The notes beneath the pieces were generated by a model. The model was not told where the DNA came from. It worked only from the letters and a program-made list of their open reading frames with translations, and made no database searches. Below are positions 55,106 to 64,000 of a stretch of DNA of 64,000 nt, one piece after another. The position numbers and the translations under genes are program-made. Source of the DNA: Paludibacteraceae bacterium. Its GTDB lineage: Bacteria > Bacteroidota > Bacteroidia > Bacteroidales > Paludibacteraceae. The number at the start of each line of letters is the position of its first letter. The stretch's first letter is position 1. The DNA lies in assembly GCA_017412245.1 (NCBI GenBank), contig JAFPYI010000026.1, forward strand, positions 1 through 64,000. The letters are read 5' to 3'.

Positions 55106-55133
55106 AAAACGAGGTCCTCAAACCTCGTTTTTT
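55105..55133. terminator. bidirectional terminator
   Basis: Arms ACGAGG (55109-55114) and CCTCGT (55123-55128), flanked by A5 and T6, loop TCCTCAAA. The plus strand serves the DUF2147 gene; the minus strand serves the fMet tRNA. Confidence 0.88.
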
Positions 55134-55137
55134 CGTG

Positions 55138-55209
<72 letters not shown>

Positions 55210-55236
55210 ATACAGCACTTTTTTCAAATGCGGGTG

Positions 55237-55268
55237 CAAAGGTACTGCTTTTTTTTGACATACGCAAA
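55237..55268 (-). promoter_or_regulatory. promoter of the initiator tRNA
   Basis: Minus-strand TTTG (55268-55265), a 20-nt spacer and TACCTTTG (55244-55237), about 28 nt from the tRNA 5' end. Confidence 0.85.
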
Positions 55269-55324
55269 CTTTTTGAGCTTTTTTTTGCGAAATTGAATAT
55301 GTTTTGACTTCATTTACAACAAAA

Positions 55325-55380
55325 GACGGCTCGCTTTCGCAAGCCGTCCCTTGTTTTTCGGACGAATTTCTATTTTCGTC
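55325..55380 (-). terminator. terminator pair after the giant C10 peptidase
   Basis: Main hairpin: GACGGCT (55325-55331) and AGCCGTC (55342-55348), extended to a 10-bp stem with a GAAA tetraloop on the minus strand and followed by TTTTGTTGT. An additional weaker hairpin, GACGAA (55361-55366) with TTCGTC (55375-55380), lies just after the stop codon. Confidence 0.75.
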
Positions 55381-55395
55381 TGGTGAGGTCTTCCA

Positions 55396-58300
55396 TTATT
55401 GGAAGATTGCCACCTTGGTTGCTTGACCACCGCCTGTTACGATATACAGACCGTTGCCTAAGCTTCCGTTGAGTTCGGTTACATCACGGCCGTTGAAGTC
55501 GTAGATGCGGATAGCCTGATCACTCAGGATGGTTCTGCCATCTACTACTATCTCAATGCCGGTCTTATCCTCTTCCCATTGAGCCGTCAGCGTCAAATCC
55601 TCTGCCGGCATCGTCTCTGGAATAATGTTATCCCAGCCGAGGAAGGTGAAGTGAGGCTTCGTAGGATCTGCAGGAGCGATAATCTCTGCGCCGTACTTAA
55701 CCAGACCTTGTGTAAACTCACCTTCGCCGAACTCGCCTCCGTCGGTATCCCAGGTCAGCGTGTAGCTGTTACGCAAGTACTTGTATTCGATTACCAGACT
55801 ACCATTGCCAAGGATGTTGGCTACCTGGGCATCAGGAGCGGTGAATCCTTCTATCGGGTCTGCTACAGGGCTTACCTCTGCACCGGTCGTACCGCTCAAC
55901 TCTTGCTCTGCGAACAGGGTGAACTCATCGTCCTCAATGTTCTGCAACAGGATACGGACAGTGTACTTCGTGTTCGTATTAGCCTCAAAGAGAGCTACAA
56001 TTGATTCGGTGTTCTCATCTACTACGATGGTGCGCTCTGCGCCGTCGGTGCTACCGTCGCTCCAGCCGCTGAAGGTATAACCCTCATTAGCCTCTGCTGA
56101 GATAGTTACCTCGTCACCGTAAGAGTATTCATCCTTTGCAGGATTTACTGTTACAGTACCCTTCGTCTCGTCTTCGCTGGTGAAGGTAATGCCGTCGAAT
56201 GTCTCTGCCTCCCATTGAGCTAAGAAACTCAATGAGTGTGATGGCATTGTTGCAGGCACATCTGCGCCCCAGCCGAGGAAGATATGACCTTTCTTCTCTG
56301 CCTCTGCAGCTTTGATCTCTGCGCCATACTTCACTTCGCCTTCTGTACGGCCGTTGTCAAGCAGCTGACCGCCGTTCGCATCCCAACTCAACGTGTATTT
56401 GTTACGTATGTAGTTGAATACAAAGACTGTACTTCCGTTACCGGCTATCGTTTGTGCCTCTACTTCCGGAGCAGTGAAGCCTTCCAGTTCAGGAGCTGCA
56501 GGTTGTATGCTCTCACCTGTTGTACCGCTCAATTCCTGCTCATCTAACAGAGTGAAGTTGTCATCCTCGATATTCTGGAGGAAGCGACGGATCACATACT
56601 TGATTCCGCTCTTCGGAGTGAAGGTGGCAGTAATGGTGGTGTCACCGGCTATCGTTACTACGATGGTCTGGCTTGTCTCGCCATTGCTCCAGCCGTCAAA
56701 CTCATAACCTTCATCCGGAGTAGCAGTAATGGTTACGGTCTCGTCATAACTGTATTCGTCTTTATCAGGACTAACGGTTACTGTTCCGCCTTCTTGCGCA
56801 CCGGAAGGTATATTCACGTTGCTGAAGGTCTCGGCATTCCACTGTGCCTTGAATGCCAACGAACCTGCAGGCATCTTAGAAGGAACTTCTGCACCCCATC
56901 CGAGGAACTCATAGCCCTTACGAGCTACTTGTGCCGGAATAATCTCTGCCTCATACTTAACTTGGCCTTCTGTGTAACCGCTGTTGGTGAACTCACCACC
57001 GTTAGCATTCCATGTCAGGCTGTAAGAATTACGTACGTAACGATATTCGATTACCAACGAACCGTCAGCAGCAATCTTCTTCGTTTGAGCAGAAGGAGTG
57101 GTGAAACCTTCGAATGTAAGTGGTTCTGGAGTTACATCGGCACCTGTTGTACCACGAAGTTCCTCATCTGCACCTTCTTGTACGAACTCACCGGTCAACG
57201 CCTCTTTCAAGTGACGAACGATATACTTCGTATCTGTATTCGGCTTGAAGTTCGCTACAATAGCACCTGTGTTCTCATCAACAACTACTGTGATAGTCTC
57301 AGAAGTCTCGCCGTTGCTCCAACCGTCGAAGCTGTAACCTTCATTGGCATCTGCCGTTACGGTTACTTCCTCGCCGTAACTGTAACTGTCCTTGTCGGGA
57401 CTTGCAGTTACAGTACCCATCGTCTCATCCGAAGAGTTGAACGAGATATTGTTGTAAGTATCTGTCGTCCATTGAGCTACACATGTTACGTCGTTTGCCG
57501 GCATTGTTGCAGGAGCTGCAGGATTCCATCCGTGGAAAGTGTGACCTTTCCATTCAGGATCAGCAGGAGCTATGATAGAAGCACCGAACTTCAACTCACC
57601 CTTACTGTAAGGCTCATTCAATGCATCACCTCCGTTTACATCCCATGCGAGTGTGTATTTATTACGGATATATTGATAAATGATTGTCAACGAACCGTCT
57701 GCAAGGATATTTGCCGTTTGAGCAGCAGGAGCTGTGAAGCCTTCATAAGTCTTACGCAACGGAGTTACAGAAGCACCGGTTGTTCCAGAAAATTCTTCCT
57801 CAACATCCAATGTGAAGTTGTCGTCTTCAATATTCTGCAATTCGTGACGTACTTTGTAAACGATATCACCCTTCTCTTGCCAGGTAGCAACATAGATTAC
57901 ATCCTCATCCGGCATTGTTGCAGGAACTGAAGGATCCCAACCAACGAAGTTGAAACCTGTCTGCTCAACTACAGGAGCTACGAGAGTGGTTCCGAAGGCT
58001 ACGCTGCCTGCTGCAGTGTATTCGCCGGCTGCGCTGGTGATCGTTCCGCCATTCAGTTCCCATGCCAGGTTGTGGCTGTTGACTGTCCACTTGGCAAAGA
58101 GTTCTACATTACCTTCTACTACATCGCTCGCAAAGTTCCATGCATTGGTGCATGCGGCCTCTTTGTACCAGCCGCCGAAGGTGTAACCTACCTCGCTCAG
58201 TGCGCTCGGCTCACTAGCCAACAGACCATAACCGATGCTCTGTGGTACAGGAGCCGTGCCGTGACCGTTTGCATTGAAACTTACTGTATATTTATTCAAT

Positions 58301-61300
58301 GTGGTCGAGAACTTAGCATTGTAGTCCTGTGCCTGGCTTACTTTTGCGATAGCGGGATCCCAACCATTGAAGGTATAGGTATACTGTGCATCAGCTGCCT
58401 TGGCAGGAGTCTCACCCTTGAATACAGGAGTAGCATCGTAACGAAGTGTCTCACGCTGTTTCTCAATACCCTCTACCAAGAAGCGGATCTGGAATGTCAG
58501 ACGGTTGTAGTAGATATCCACTACCGTGCTTCCGTCACCGGCGATGATCTTCTCTTCGAATGCCAACTGCTCAAAGCCGTCATACACCTTGGCTACATCT
58601 GCAGCATTTGTCAATGTGCCCGTTGTACCTGTTCTGTATTCTGCCGGCAGTTGCTCGGTGTACTCATCGTCATTGAGGTTCTGCTTCCAGAAACGAACGG
58701 TATAACTGATATTCGTCTTCGGGCTGAAAGTTGCTGTCAGAGAAGTGGTGCTCTCTGTTACGGTAATGGTGCGCTCAGCTTCTTCATTGCCATCGCTCCA
58801 ACCACTGAACTCATATCCCTCGGCTGCCGTGGCGGTAATTGTCACATTGTCACCGTAGGTATATTCGCTCTTCTCTGGATTAACGCTTACCGTTCCTTCA
58901 TTCTCGTCCTCACTCGTGAAGGTGATGCCCGAGAAGGTCTTAACCTCCCATTGTGCCACGAAGGTCAAAGGCTCAGCCGGCATTGTTGCAGGAATAACAG
59001 AAGGATTCCAACCAAGGAAGTTGCTTCCGGTCTTCGTTACGTTCGCATTGAGAGGAGCTGTAATGGATGCACCGTACTTCACATCACCCTTGGTATAATT
59101 ACCGCTGATGTTTCCGCCGTTGGCATCCCATGTCAACGCATATTTGTTACGTGTGTAGTTATAGGTCACTACCAGACTACCGTCTGCGGCAATTGCTACG
59201 GTCTGCGCGATTGGAGCAGTGAAACCTTCGTAGTTCTTCACGGCAGGAGTTACCTCTGCACCCGTCGTGCCGGTCAGGTTCTCACGGTCTGCCACTACCT
59301 CTGTGTAGTTGTCATCCGCAATATTCTGCTGGAAGTGCTTAACCACATATGCCGTATTCGTGTTCGGCGTCCACTGAGCAGTAAACTCAAGATCGTTATC
59401 CGGCATTGTAGCAGGAACGACACCATCCCAACCTGCAAAGGTATAACCCGTGCGGGTAGCAGTCGGAGCCGTGATAGCTGCACCGTAGGCTACCGTTCCG
59501 CTGGTATAGCTGCCACTCAGTGTACCGCCATTGGCGTCCCAACTCAGGTTATGCGTGTTAGCTGTCCACTTTGCGTACAGGATGGTATTGGCTGTCACCA
59601 CATCACTCTCAAAATTCCATGCTGTTGCACAACCTTGCTCTTTGTACCAGCCGCCGAAGGTATAACCTGCCTCGCTTGGATCTGCAGGACGGGTTACCAG
59701 ACTACCCTCTGATAGTCTCTGGCTCTCAGGAGCGGTTCCATGCCCGTTCACATTAAACGTTACGGTATAGGAACGTAGTGTATCAAATACTGCCGTGTAT
59801 GTCTTTGGCGCTTTGGCTGGGATGATAGTCGGTGACCATCTGTTAAATGTAAATTCATATTCATCTGTTGCCTCGCGTGTAGGAGTGGTTCCTCTATATG
59901 CCGGAGTAGCCATATAACGTAAGGTATCGCGTTGTACAGTCATATTATTGACTATAAACGATATTGGGTATGAGCGACGGTCATAGTAGTATGATACCAC
60001 CTTAGGATTCGTGCTGGTATTATTGTCTGCCAGCGTAATTGTTTGAGCCTCCGGATAATAGAATCCTGTGTAGGAGTTACGTGGAACCTCTATGGTCGCG
60101 CCACTCTCACCCGTTGCAGTAACAGACTCCTCTAACGTGTAGCCACTACCCTCTACATCCTGCAGGTAGAAATCTGCACGATAATAGCGTGGGTCAGTAT
60201 CACCCGTAGGGGTAACTTCCGCATCACTCTCGTCATCATAGATATACGCATATACATCCGAGTCAACATAGTACTCTTGTCCCGTAGCATCTGACCACCT
60301 AATTGTTGCGTGGTAGATGTAGTAGGTCATGTTATATGTACTTCCATTATACGTCTGACGCTTTGTTGTTGTGCTCTTATATGTCAGAACGAGAGGTTCT
60401 ATAATGGTAGTACCCATAGTGTACGTACCAGAGGCAGTAAACAATGCGCAAATATATGGATTATGCGTACCTGTCAAAGCGGTGGCAGACGGAGCAGCGT
60501 CTTCCTGAATATATACAAATGGATAACTCGTTGAAGCAAATACATAACTTCCGCTTGTATTCATTAATTGGAAGAACCAATCCCAATCGGGATCCATACT
60601 CTCATCATCCTCATAATAGTTGAAGCGGTTTGCATAGATGAAGTCTGCTGCAACTTGTATTGCTGCCTGTGGTGCCACATGCTGATACATTGCAATGTTT
60701 ATCCTACGCACGTATAGATAATACATATTATTGCCTGAAGTGGCTGTGTTAGTTACCACAAATTTTAGGTCTTCTCCATGCAACTTATTCTTATTCGTGA
60801 ACGTATATGACGCATCGCTTGTCGTTAGACTCTGAGCATCACCAAGTGGTGTGTCACCGATAAACGCTTGGATTGTACCGGAAACACCTGCACTGGCATT
60901 AATTGTTATAGTCTGAATCAGACAGTTATTGGCGCTTGAAGTAGTAAAAGTAGCAGATGTACATTGTCTGTTTGTTCCGCTTGTAGCCCCAAACCTCTCT
61001 CCCTTGCCGTTTACAAAGCCGGTTGTCGTATTACCAGTAGCAGAAACCGTCCATGTATATGACGGCGTTCCGAAACTCTTACTACCAGTACCCAAGTACG
61101 TGTTGTTATTGGCCAGTGTAGCGGAATATGCAGGGCATGCACTATAGTCCTCTGTAGCCACTATTACAACCTCTACATCATCTATACACTTATCGGCAGG
61201 GACAGTTAAAGTTAACGTACCATTGCTATACGACTTGGTATAATTGCTTGCATCCAAAGTCTCATCACCTACTTTGACCGTCACAGTCGTGTTCGCATTT

Positions 61301-63234
61301 GTCAATGTGGCGAAGAATTCATCAGCTGTGAATGTTGCCGAGATGCCATCCGCTTGTGTAAACCATCCGTCTTCAGTACCGCCTGTCTGAACCGCTCCTG
61401 TCAGGGTGTAATCCAGCCATACTTTGGAATCTTCGGTCCAATAGCCATAGAGGTTCATGTCGCTATACGGATATACACGATCGCCCGGATAACCGGCAGA
61501 ATATAGACTACCGTTGCTAGCCATATAAATCCATCTCTGGAATGTCCAGCCCGGATCATTATTAGCACTTGGCAATACGATACCCGCGCCCTTGCTTTCC
61601 TCACGCAGCGAGGTTTCTTCACATGTACCATGACCGCTCCATGATGGTATCTCATCCATAAAGTCGCTCCAATAATAAGGAGCACCCTCTTGCTCTGCCA
61701 ACTCGGTAATTTCAGCGTTCAAATCAATCGTAGAGATAAAGTTCAGTACATAGCCGTCAGGTACAACTACTGCGTACAATGTCAAATTACGCATAGGCGT
61801 ATAACTATCGCCTGCTTGGCCTACATTCGCTTTCTTGGAGCCTTCCAAGTCCGTCCATCCGAGGAACAAATAGTTCTCTGCAGGAGTTACATTTGGCAGG
61901 GTCGTGCTTTGTCCGACTGTCGATTGCGTCCAAGTAGACGAACCGCTCAAAGTACCGTTGGTTACACTATATGTAATCTTGTACTTATCGCTTACATTCG
62001 GCACGATTCCGATAATCACGCCTTGCATCTCATTATAGGTTCCCGAACCCGAGCCTGCACCACCGGTACCCGGGTTTAGACTATTAACGGTAAACCAACC
62101 ATCGTAGCTGCCGGACCAGCCCCAATTGAAATAGAACTTGTCCGTAGAAGTATCATATCCATCACAAACGAAACTGTGACCGGAATTACCTCCGTAACCG
62201 CTGTACATGATCGGGCGTCCCTTGTCCAATTCTGCACGTAGCATTGCCTTCCAGTTGGCATCAGTCCAGGAAGAATAACCCGATGTATAGTTGCCAGTAT
62301 TGCCACTACGGCTATAAGCCTTCAGTGAATCAGCATCATATTTAAAATAATTCCATAGCGCATTGAACGCACAGGCCTGAGTAGTGTTTCCATTGCGGAA
62401 AGGAAGGGTTTGCGCACCCGAGCCATCGGAACCATAACCCATTTCTACAGATACGCCTGCATGATACATCAGTGTTGCTACTGCTGTCTTTTGGGCAGTA
62501 GTAGAAGATCTATAAGTATCCTTCATATTTGCCCAATCATACGTTGTATTGGCAAAGTTTACATTGTGACTTGTTCCACTCTCGCTGTCATAATAGGACT
62601 TACTACCTTGACCTTGATTCGGCCATTCCCAATAGTTCATCACTTGTGACATGGCAGTAGCCACACAACCGGTGTACCTGTTGGACGGGCATAAGTTGTT
62701 GAAAGGAGAACCTTGATCCCATTGGGTTGTCATCAATGGGCCAACCACTGTGGCTGCCTTGGCTTTGCGAATACCACTGCGAAGTTCGCTCCATTCGGTA
62801 GCCACCTCTGCCGTTGCAGTAACGCCTGCTTTAATCGCAGCGTCAATCTGGCGGCTGTACATTCCCAACCACCATTTTAGGTTGTCAGGCATATTGTCAG
62901 GGTCAAAGGATCCTGTTTCAGAATACGCCAAAACAGGCTGAATAGCATCATCTGATGCCATAATAACCCAACCTTCGCCATCTTCGTTTTGAAGTACAAA
63001 GAACTGGTCTTCTACTATCAATTCATCCTTCAACTCAATCGTTTTGAACTTAGTTGAAGTCAACTTGGTTGTAGATGCCGACGGCGCTTTTCTTGCAGAA
63101 CTGCTCTGCGTCTTTGCCGAAAGGAAACTGCTTGCCAATGTGGCTGCTTCTTCCTTGCTCACTTCAGCTGCCCATGTGGTCACGGACAGCATAGCTGTGA
63201 CTGCGGCAATGAAAAAAGATAAAAATCGTTTCAT
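55396..63234 (-). CDS. 2612-aa C10 peptidase with InlB-type repeat stalk and T9SS-like tail
   Basis: Signal peptide (cleavage after WAA, residue 23), inhibitory propeptide-like region (about 25-150) and C10 peptidase domain. The catalytic Cys190 is in YTGCVATAMSQVM and His353 in SGHSFVCDG, with FNWGWSGSYDGWF. Beta domains (about 430-1130) follow, including one near 1110 with DPRYYRADFYLQD. The rest is a repeat stalk: several Listeria-Bacteroides (Flg_new) units (YTFGGWYKE, LSWDANGG), six MucBP-like units with TGTTGA/SGTTGA, and four divergent InlB units (EYSYGDEVTI, EGYEFSGWSDG). It ends with a short T9SS-like module (IRIYDFNGRDVTEL, NGLYIVTGG). Probably a surface-anchored protease on a long stalk. 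It is monocistronic. Confidence 0.85.
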   Translation of the reverse strand: MKRFLSFFIAAVTAMLSVTTWAAEVSKEEAATLASSFLSAKTQSSSARKAPSASTTKLTSTKFKTIELKDELIVEDQFFVLQNEDGEGWVIMASDDAIQPVLAYSETGSFDPDNMPDNLKWWLGMYSRQIDAAIKAGVTATAEVATEWSELRSGIRKAKAATVVGPLMTTQWDQGSPFNNLCPSNRYTGCVATAMSQVMNYWEWPNQGQGSKSYYDSESGTSHNVNFANTTYDWANMKDTYRSSTTAQKTAVATLMYHAGVSVEMGYGSDGSGAQTLPFRNGNTTQACAFNALWNYFKYDADSLKAYSRSGNTGNYTSGYSSWTDANWKAMLRAELDKGRPIMYSGYGGNSGHSFVCDGYDTSTDKFYFNWGWSGSYDGWFTVNSLNPGTGGAGSGSGTYNEMQGVIIGIVPNVSDKYKITYSVTNGTLSGSSTWTQSTVGQSTTLPNVTPAENYLFLGWTDLEGSKKANVGQAGDSYTPMRNLTLYAVVVPDGYVLNFISTIDLNAEITELAEQEGAPYYWSDFMDEIPSWSGHGTCEETSLREESKGAGIVLPSANNDPGWTFQRWIYMASNGSLYSAGYPGDRVYPYSDMNLYGYWTEDSKVWLDYTLTGAVQTGGTEDGWFTQADGISATFTADEFFATLTNANTTVTVKVGDETLDASNYTKSYSNGTLTLTVPADKCIDDVEVVIVATEDYSACPAYSATLANNNTYLGTGSKSFGTPSYTWTVSATGNTTTGFVNGKGERFGATSGTNRQCTSATFTTSSANNCLIQTITINASAGVSGTIQAFIGDTPLGDAQSLTTSDASYTFTNKNKLHGEDLKFVVTNTATSGNNMYYLYVRRINIAMYQHVAPQAAIQVAADFIYANRFNYYEDDESMDPDWDWFFQLMNTSGSYVFASTSYPFVYIQEDAAPSATALTGTHNPYICALFTASGTYTMGTTIIEPLVLTYKSTTTKRQTYNGSTYNMTYYIYHATIRWSDATGQEYYVDSDVYAYIYDDESDAEVTPTGDTDPRYYRADFYLQDVEGSGYTLEESVTATGESGATIEVPRNSYTGFYYPEAQTITLADNNTSTNPKVVSYYYDRRSYPISFIVNNMTVQRDTLRYMATPAYRGTTPTREATDEYEFTFNRWSPTIIPAKAPKTYTAVFDTLRSYTVTFNVNGHGTAPESQRLSEGSLVTRPADPSEAGYTFGGWYKEQGCATAWNFESDVVTANTILYAKWTANTHNLSWDANGGTLSGSYTSGTVAYGAAITAPTATRTGYTFAGWDGVVPATMPDNDLEFTAQWTPNTNTAYVVKHFQQNIADDNYTEVVADRENLTGTTGAEVTPAVKNYEGFTAPIAQTVAIAADGSLVVTYNYTRNKYALTWDANGGNISGNYTKGDVKYGASITAPLNANVTKTGSNFLGWNPSVIPATMPAEPLTFVAQWEVKTFSGITFTSEDENEGTVSVNPEKSEYTYGDNVTITATAAEGYEFSGWSDGNEEAERTITVTESTTSLTATFSPKTNISYTVRFWKQNLNDDEYTEQLPAEYRTGTTGTLTNAADVAKVYDGFEQLAFEEKIIAGDGSTVVDIYYNRLTFQIRFLVEGIEKQRETLRYDATPVFKGETPAKAADAQYTYTFNGWDPAIAKVSQAQDYNAKFSTTLNKYTVSFNANGHGTAPVPQSIGYGLLASEPSALSEVGYTFGGWYKEAACTNAWNFASDVVEGNVELFAKWTVNSHNLAWELNGGTITSAAGEYTAAGSVAFGTTLVAPVVEQTGFNFVGWDPSVPATMPDEDVIYVATWQEKGDIVYKVRHELQNIEDDNFTLDVEEEFSGTTGASVTPLRKTYEGFTAPAAQTANILADGSLTIIYQYIRNKYTLAWDVNGGDALNEPYSKGELKFGASIIAPADPEWKGHTFHGWNPAAPATMPANDVTCVAQWTTDTYNNISFNSSDETMGTVTASPDKDSYSYGEEVTVTADANEGYSFDGWSNGETSETITVVVDENTGAIVANFKPNTDTKYIVRHLKEALTGEFVQEGADEELRGTTGADVTPEPLTFEGFTTPSAQTKKIAADGSLVIEYRYVRNSYSLTWNANGGEFTNSGYTEGQVKYEAEIIPAQVARKGYEFLGWGAEVPSKMPAGSLAFKAQWNAETFSNVNIPSGAQEGGTVTVSPDKDEYSYDETVTITATPDEGYEFDGWSNGETSQTIVVTIAGDTTITATFTPKSGIKYVIRRFLQNIEDDNFTLLDEQELSGTTGESIQPAAPELEGFTAPEVEAQTIAGNGSTVFVFNYIRNKYTLSWDANGGQLLDNGRTEGEVKYGAEIKAAEAEKKGHIFLGWGADVPATMPSHSLSFLAQWEAETFDGITFTSEDETKGTVTVNPAKDEYSYGDEVTISAEANEGYTFSGWSDGSTDGAERTIVVDENTESIVALFEANTNTKYTVRILLQNIEDDEFTLFAEQELSGTTGAEVSPVADPIEGFTAPDAQVANILGNGSLVIEYKYLRNSYTLTWDTDGGEFGEGEFTQGLVKYGAEIIAPADPTKPHFTFLGWDNIIPETMPAEDLTLTAQWEEDKTGIEIVVDGRTILSDQAIRIYDFNGRDVTELNGSLGNGLYIVTGGGQATKVAIFQ

Positions 63235-63477
63235 ACGCTTTTAATTTATTGTTAATAATGTTGTTTGTTGGTCAATTTTTAACAATTTTTGCGTGCATTA
63301 GGGAATACACAAACAGACCCAAAAGGTCAATTTGGCGCAAAAGTACTACATTTTTTGCACTTATGCAAGAAAATTACGAAAAAAGTTACAAAAAAGTGCA
63401 TTTTTTCTATCTTTACTTATCAAAATGCACTCTATTTATTCAAAATTGTAGGAATCTGAAATATGAAATGTTGTATA
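63235..63477 (-). other. upstream region of the giant C10 peptidase
   Basis: A 243-bp AT-rich gap with the minus promoter at 63338-63368 and a leader of about 100 nt. No ORF and no 11-nt array were seen here. The CotH-like gene reads into this region from the right; no strong terminator was identified. Confidence 0.55.
63338..63368 (-). promoter_or_regulatory. promoter of the giant C10 peptidase gene
   Basis: Minus-strand TTG (63368-63366), a 20-nt spacer and TACTTTTG (63345-63338). Confidence 0.75.
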
Positions 63478-64000
63478 TTACTCCACCCGCAAGCCGGATG
63501 TTGTATATACTGCCCCATTTCGGATAATAAACAGTTGACCGTCACGGAGAATCTTTTGACTCTCGACTCTTGACTCTCCATTCTCGACTTCTTCTACACC
63601 GTGAGAAGTGTAACCTATCTTTTTGTCCATCCAGTCAAAGCGTTTCCTGATATAGTTACGCACATTCTCCACCTCCGCATCATAACTACCCCATAATCGC
63701 GGATTTTGGTGAACATAGGTATTCATAATCGGCCAGCGAATAAAATTCAGTCGTTGTGATTGCTCCAGCAGTTGTGCTTGGCGGTCCACATAATCCAGCA
63801 TATTGGCTTTGGTCAATCCGTTCTGACGAGCCGCAGCCCAGATATCATACAACATCTGCTTGCCCGCCGCACTAAAAACCACCTTATCCGTCAGCGCCTC
63901 CATATAACCTACGGTGCTTCCGCAAGTACGGTAGATATAATCGGTTTTGTTGTTTATCGGATAGGTACGGTCGTCATTCTCGAATGCCAAATCAAAATCC
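63478..64000 (-). CDS. CotH-like protein, C-terminal fragment (cut by window edge)
   Basis: The reading frame is open to the window end; upstream codons give DFDLAFENDDRTY, so the Met at 63990 is internal and the gene continues beyond 64000. The visible ~174 aa resemble the C-terminal part of CotH-kinase-like proteins: DFDLAF, then the helix VENVRNYIRKRFDWMDKKIG near the end. It finishes with QKILRDGQLFIIRNGAVYTT, the same type of C-terminal motif as the proteins at 30327 and 33370. CotH proteins phosphorylate proteins or are linked to spore and cellulosome structures in other bacteria; the role here is unknown. Confidence 0.65.
   Translation of the reverse strand, partial: DFDLAFENDDRTYPINNKTDYIYRTCGSTVGYMEALTDKVVFSAAGKQMLYDIWAAARQNGLTKANMLDYVDRQAQLLEQSQRLNFIRWPIMNTYVHQNPRLWGSYDAEVENVRNYIRKRFDWMDKKIGYTSHGVEEVENGESRVESQKILRDGQLFIIRNGAVYTTSGLRVE

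Larger units (their letters stand above)
55022..55137 (+). other. 3'UTR region of the DUF2147 gene
   Basis: A non-coding stretch made of array G (55029-55105) and the bidirectional terminator (55105-55133), then the 3' edge of the fMet tRNA on the other strand. Confidence 0.7.

Noticed and set aside
58072..59712. 546-aa plus-strand ORF (and a 378-aa one at 56794-57930)
   Set aside because: Antisense to the InlB-type repeats of the C10 peptidase; composition-driven open frames with no promoter or recognisable domain.

Overview
The window looks like a chromosomal segment of an uncultured member of Bacteroidales (Bacteroidota). The evidence is the fused rpsL-rpsG-fusA-rpsJ-rplC-rplD-rplW ribosomal operon with no tuf gene between fusA and rpsJ, promoters of the Bacteroidota type (TTG/TTTG, about 20 nt, then TAnnTTTG), many secreted proteins with type IX secretion (T9SS) C-terminal sorting tails, a PorZ-like T9SS component, C10 (streptopain-like) peptidases and Bacteroidota-type lipoprotein and OMP genes. 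The genus cannot be named from the sequence. No transposase, phage gene, integrase or CRISPR array was found.

Layout. 1-5430 (minus): the str/S10 ribosomal operon, cut at rplB. 5524-11094 (minus): an operon of an STN-barrel-OmpA fusion, a T9SS-exported Ig/FN3 protein and a small barrel OMP, closed by an intrinsic terminator. 11285-13658 (plus): a lipoprotein and a secreted nuclease-like protein. 13659-14447: a long non-coding stretch with three ~91-bp tandem units and two 11-nt periodic arrays. 14418-16829 (minus): GNAT-fold protein, Fur-family regulator, YugP-like metalloprotease, tRNA-Arg(CCG) and terminator. 16958-17346 (minus): tmRNA. 17441-37295 (minus): one 20-kb, six-gene envelope operon: barrel OMP, two tandem paralogous ~1000-aa surface proteins, a 2869-aa FN3/adhesin-module giant, a C10 peptidase and an OmpA protein with carboxypeptidase-regulatory-like domains. 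37215-38000: a non-coding region with a G-quadruplex motif, hairpins and three 11-nt arrays. 38001-39503 (plus): PreA-like oxidoreductase. 39549-48129 (plus): housekeeping operon gyrB, LOG-family gene, an unusual GH16-like protein with a histone-H1-like tail, kdsA, kdsD, uridine-kinase-like gene, SPOR protein and folE, mostly coupled by stop/start overlaps. 48131-54539 (minus): rdgB, a duplicated PorZ-like protein and a phosphoethanolamine-transferase-like protein. 54525-55133 (plus): DUF2147 protein. 55138-55268 (minus): initiator tRNA. 55325-63368 (minus): a 2612-aa C10 peptidase with InlB-type repeats. 63478-64000: end of a CotH-like protein.

How the parts fit. Much of the window encodes cell-surface machinery: cargo with sorting tails, outer-membrane barrels, OmpA anchors, proteases, a T9SS accessory protein, KDO synthesis (kdsA, kdsD) and an LPS-modifying-type enzyme. 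The most unusual signal is not a protein. At least seven intergenic arrays keep a strict 11-nt period (not a multiple of three) while their units have diverged. Two of them lie between a stop codon and an intrinsic terminator with the same sense-strand core (AAAACCASG), and one of 16 units forms the whole 5' leader of the preA-like gene. They are described below as a candidate undescribed RNA- or DNA-level element.
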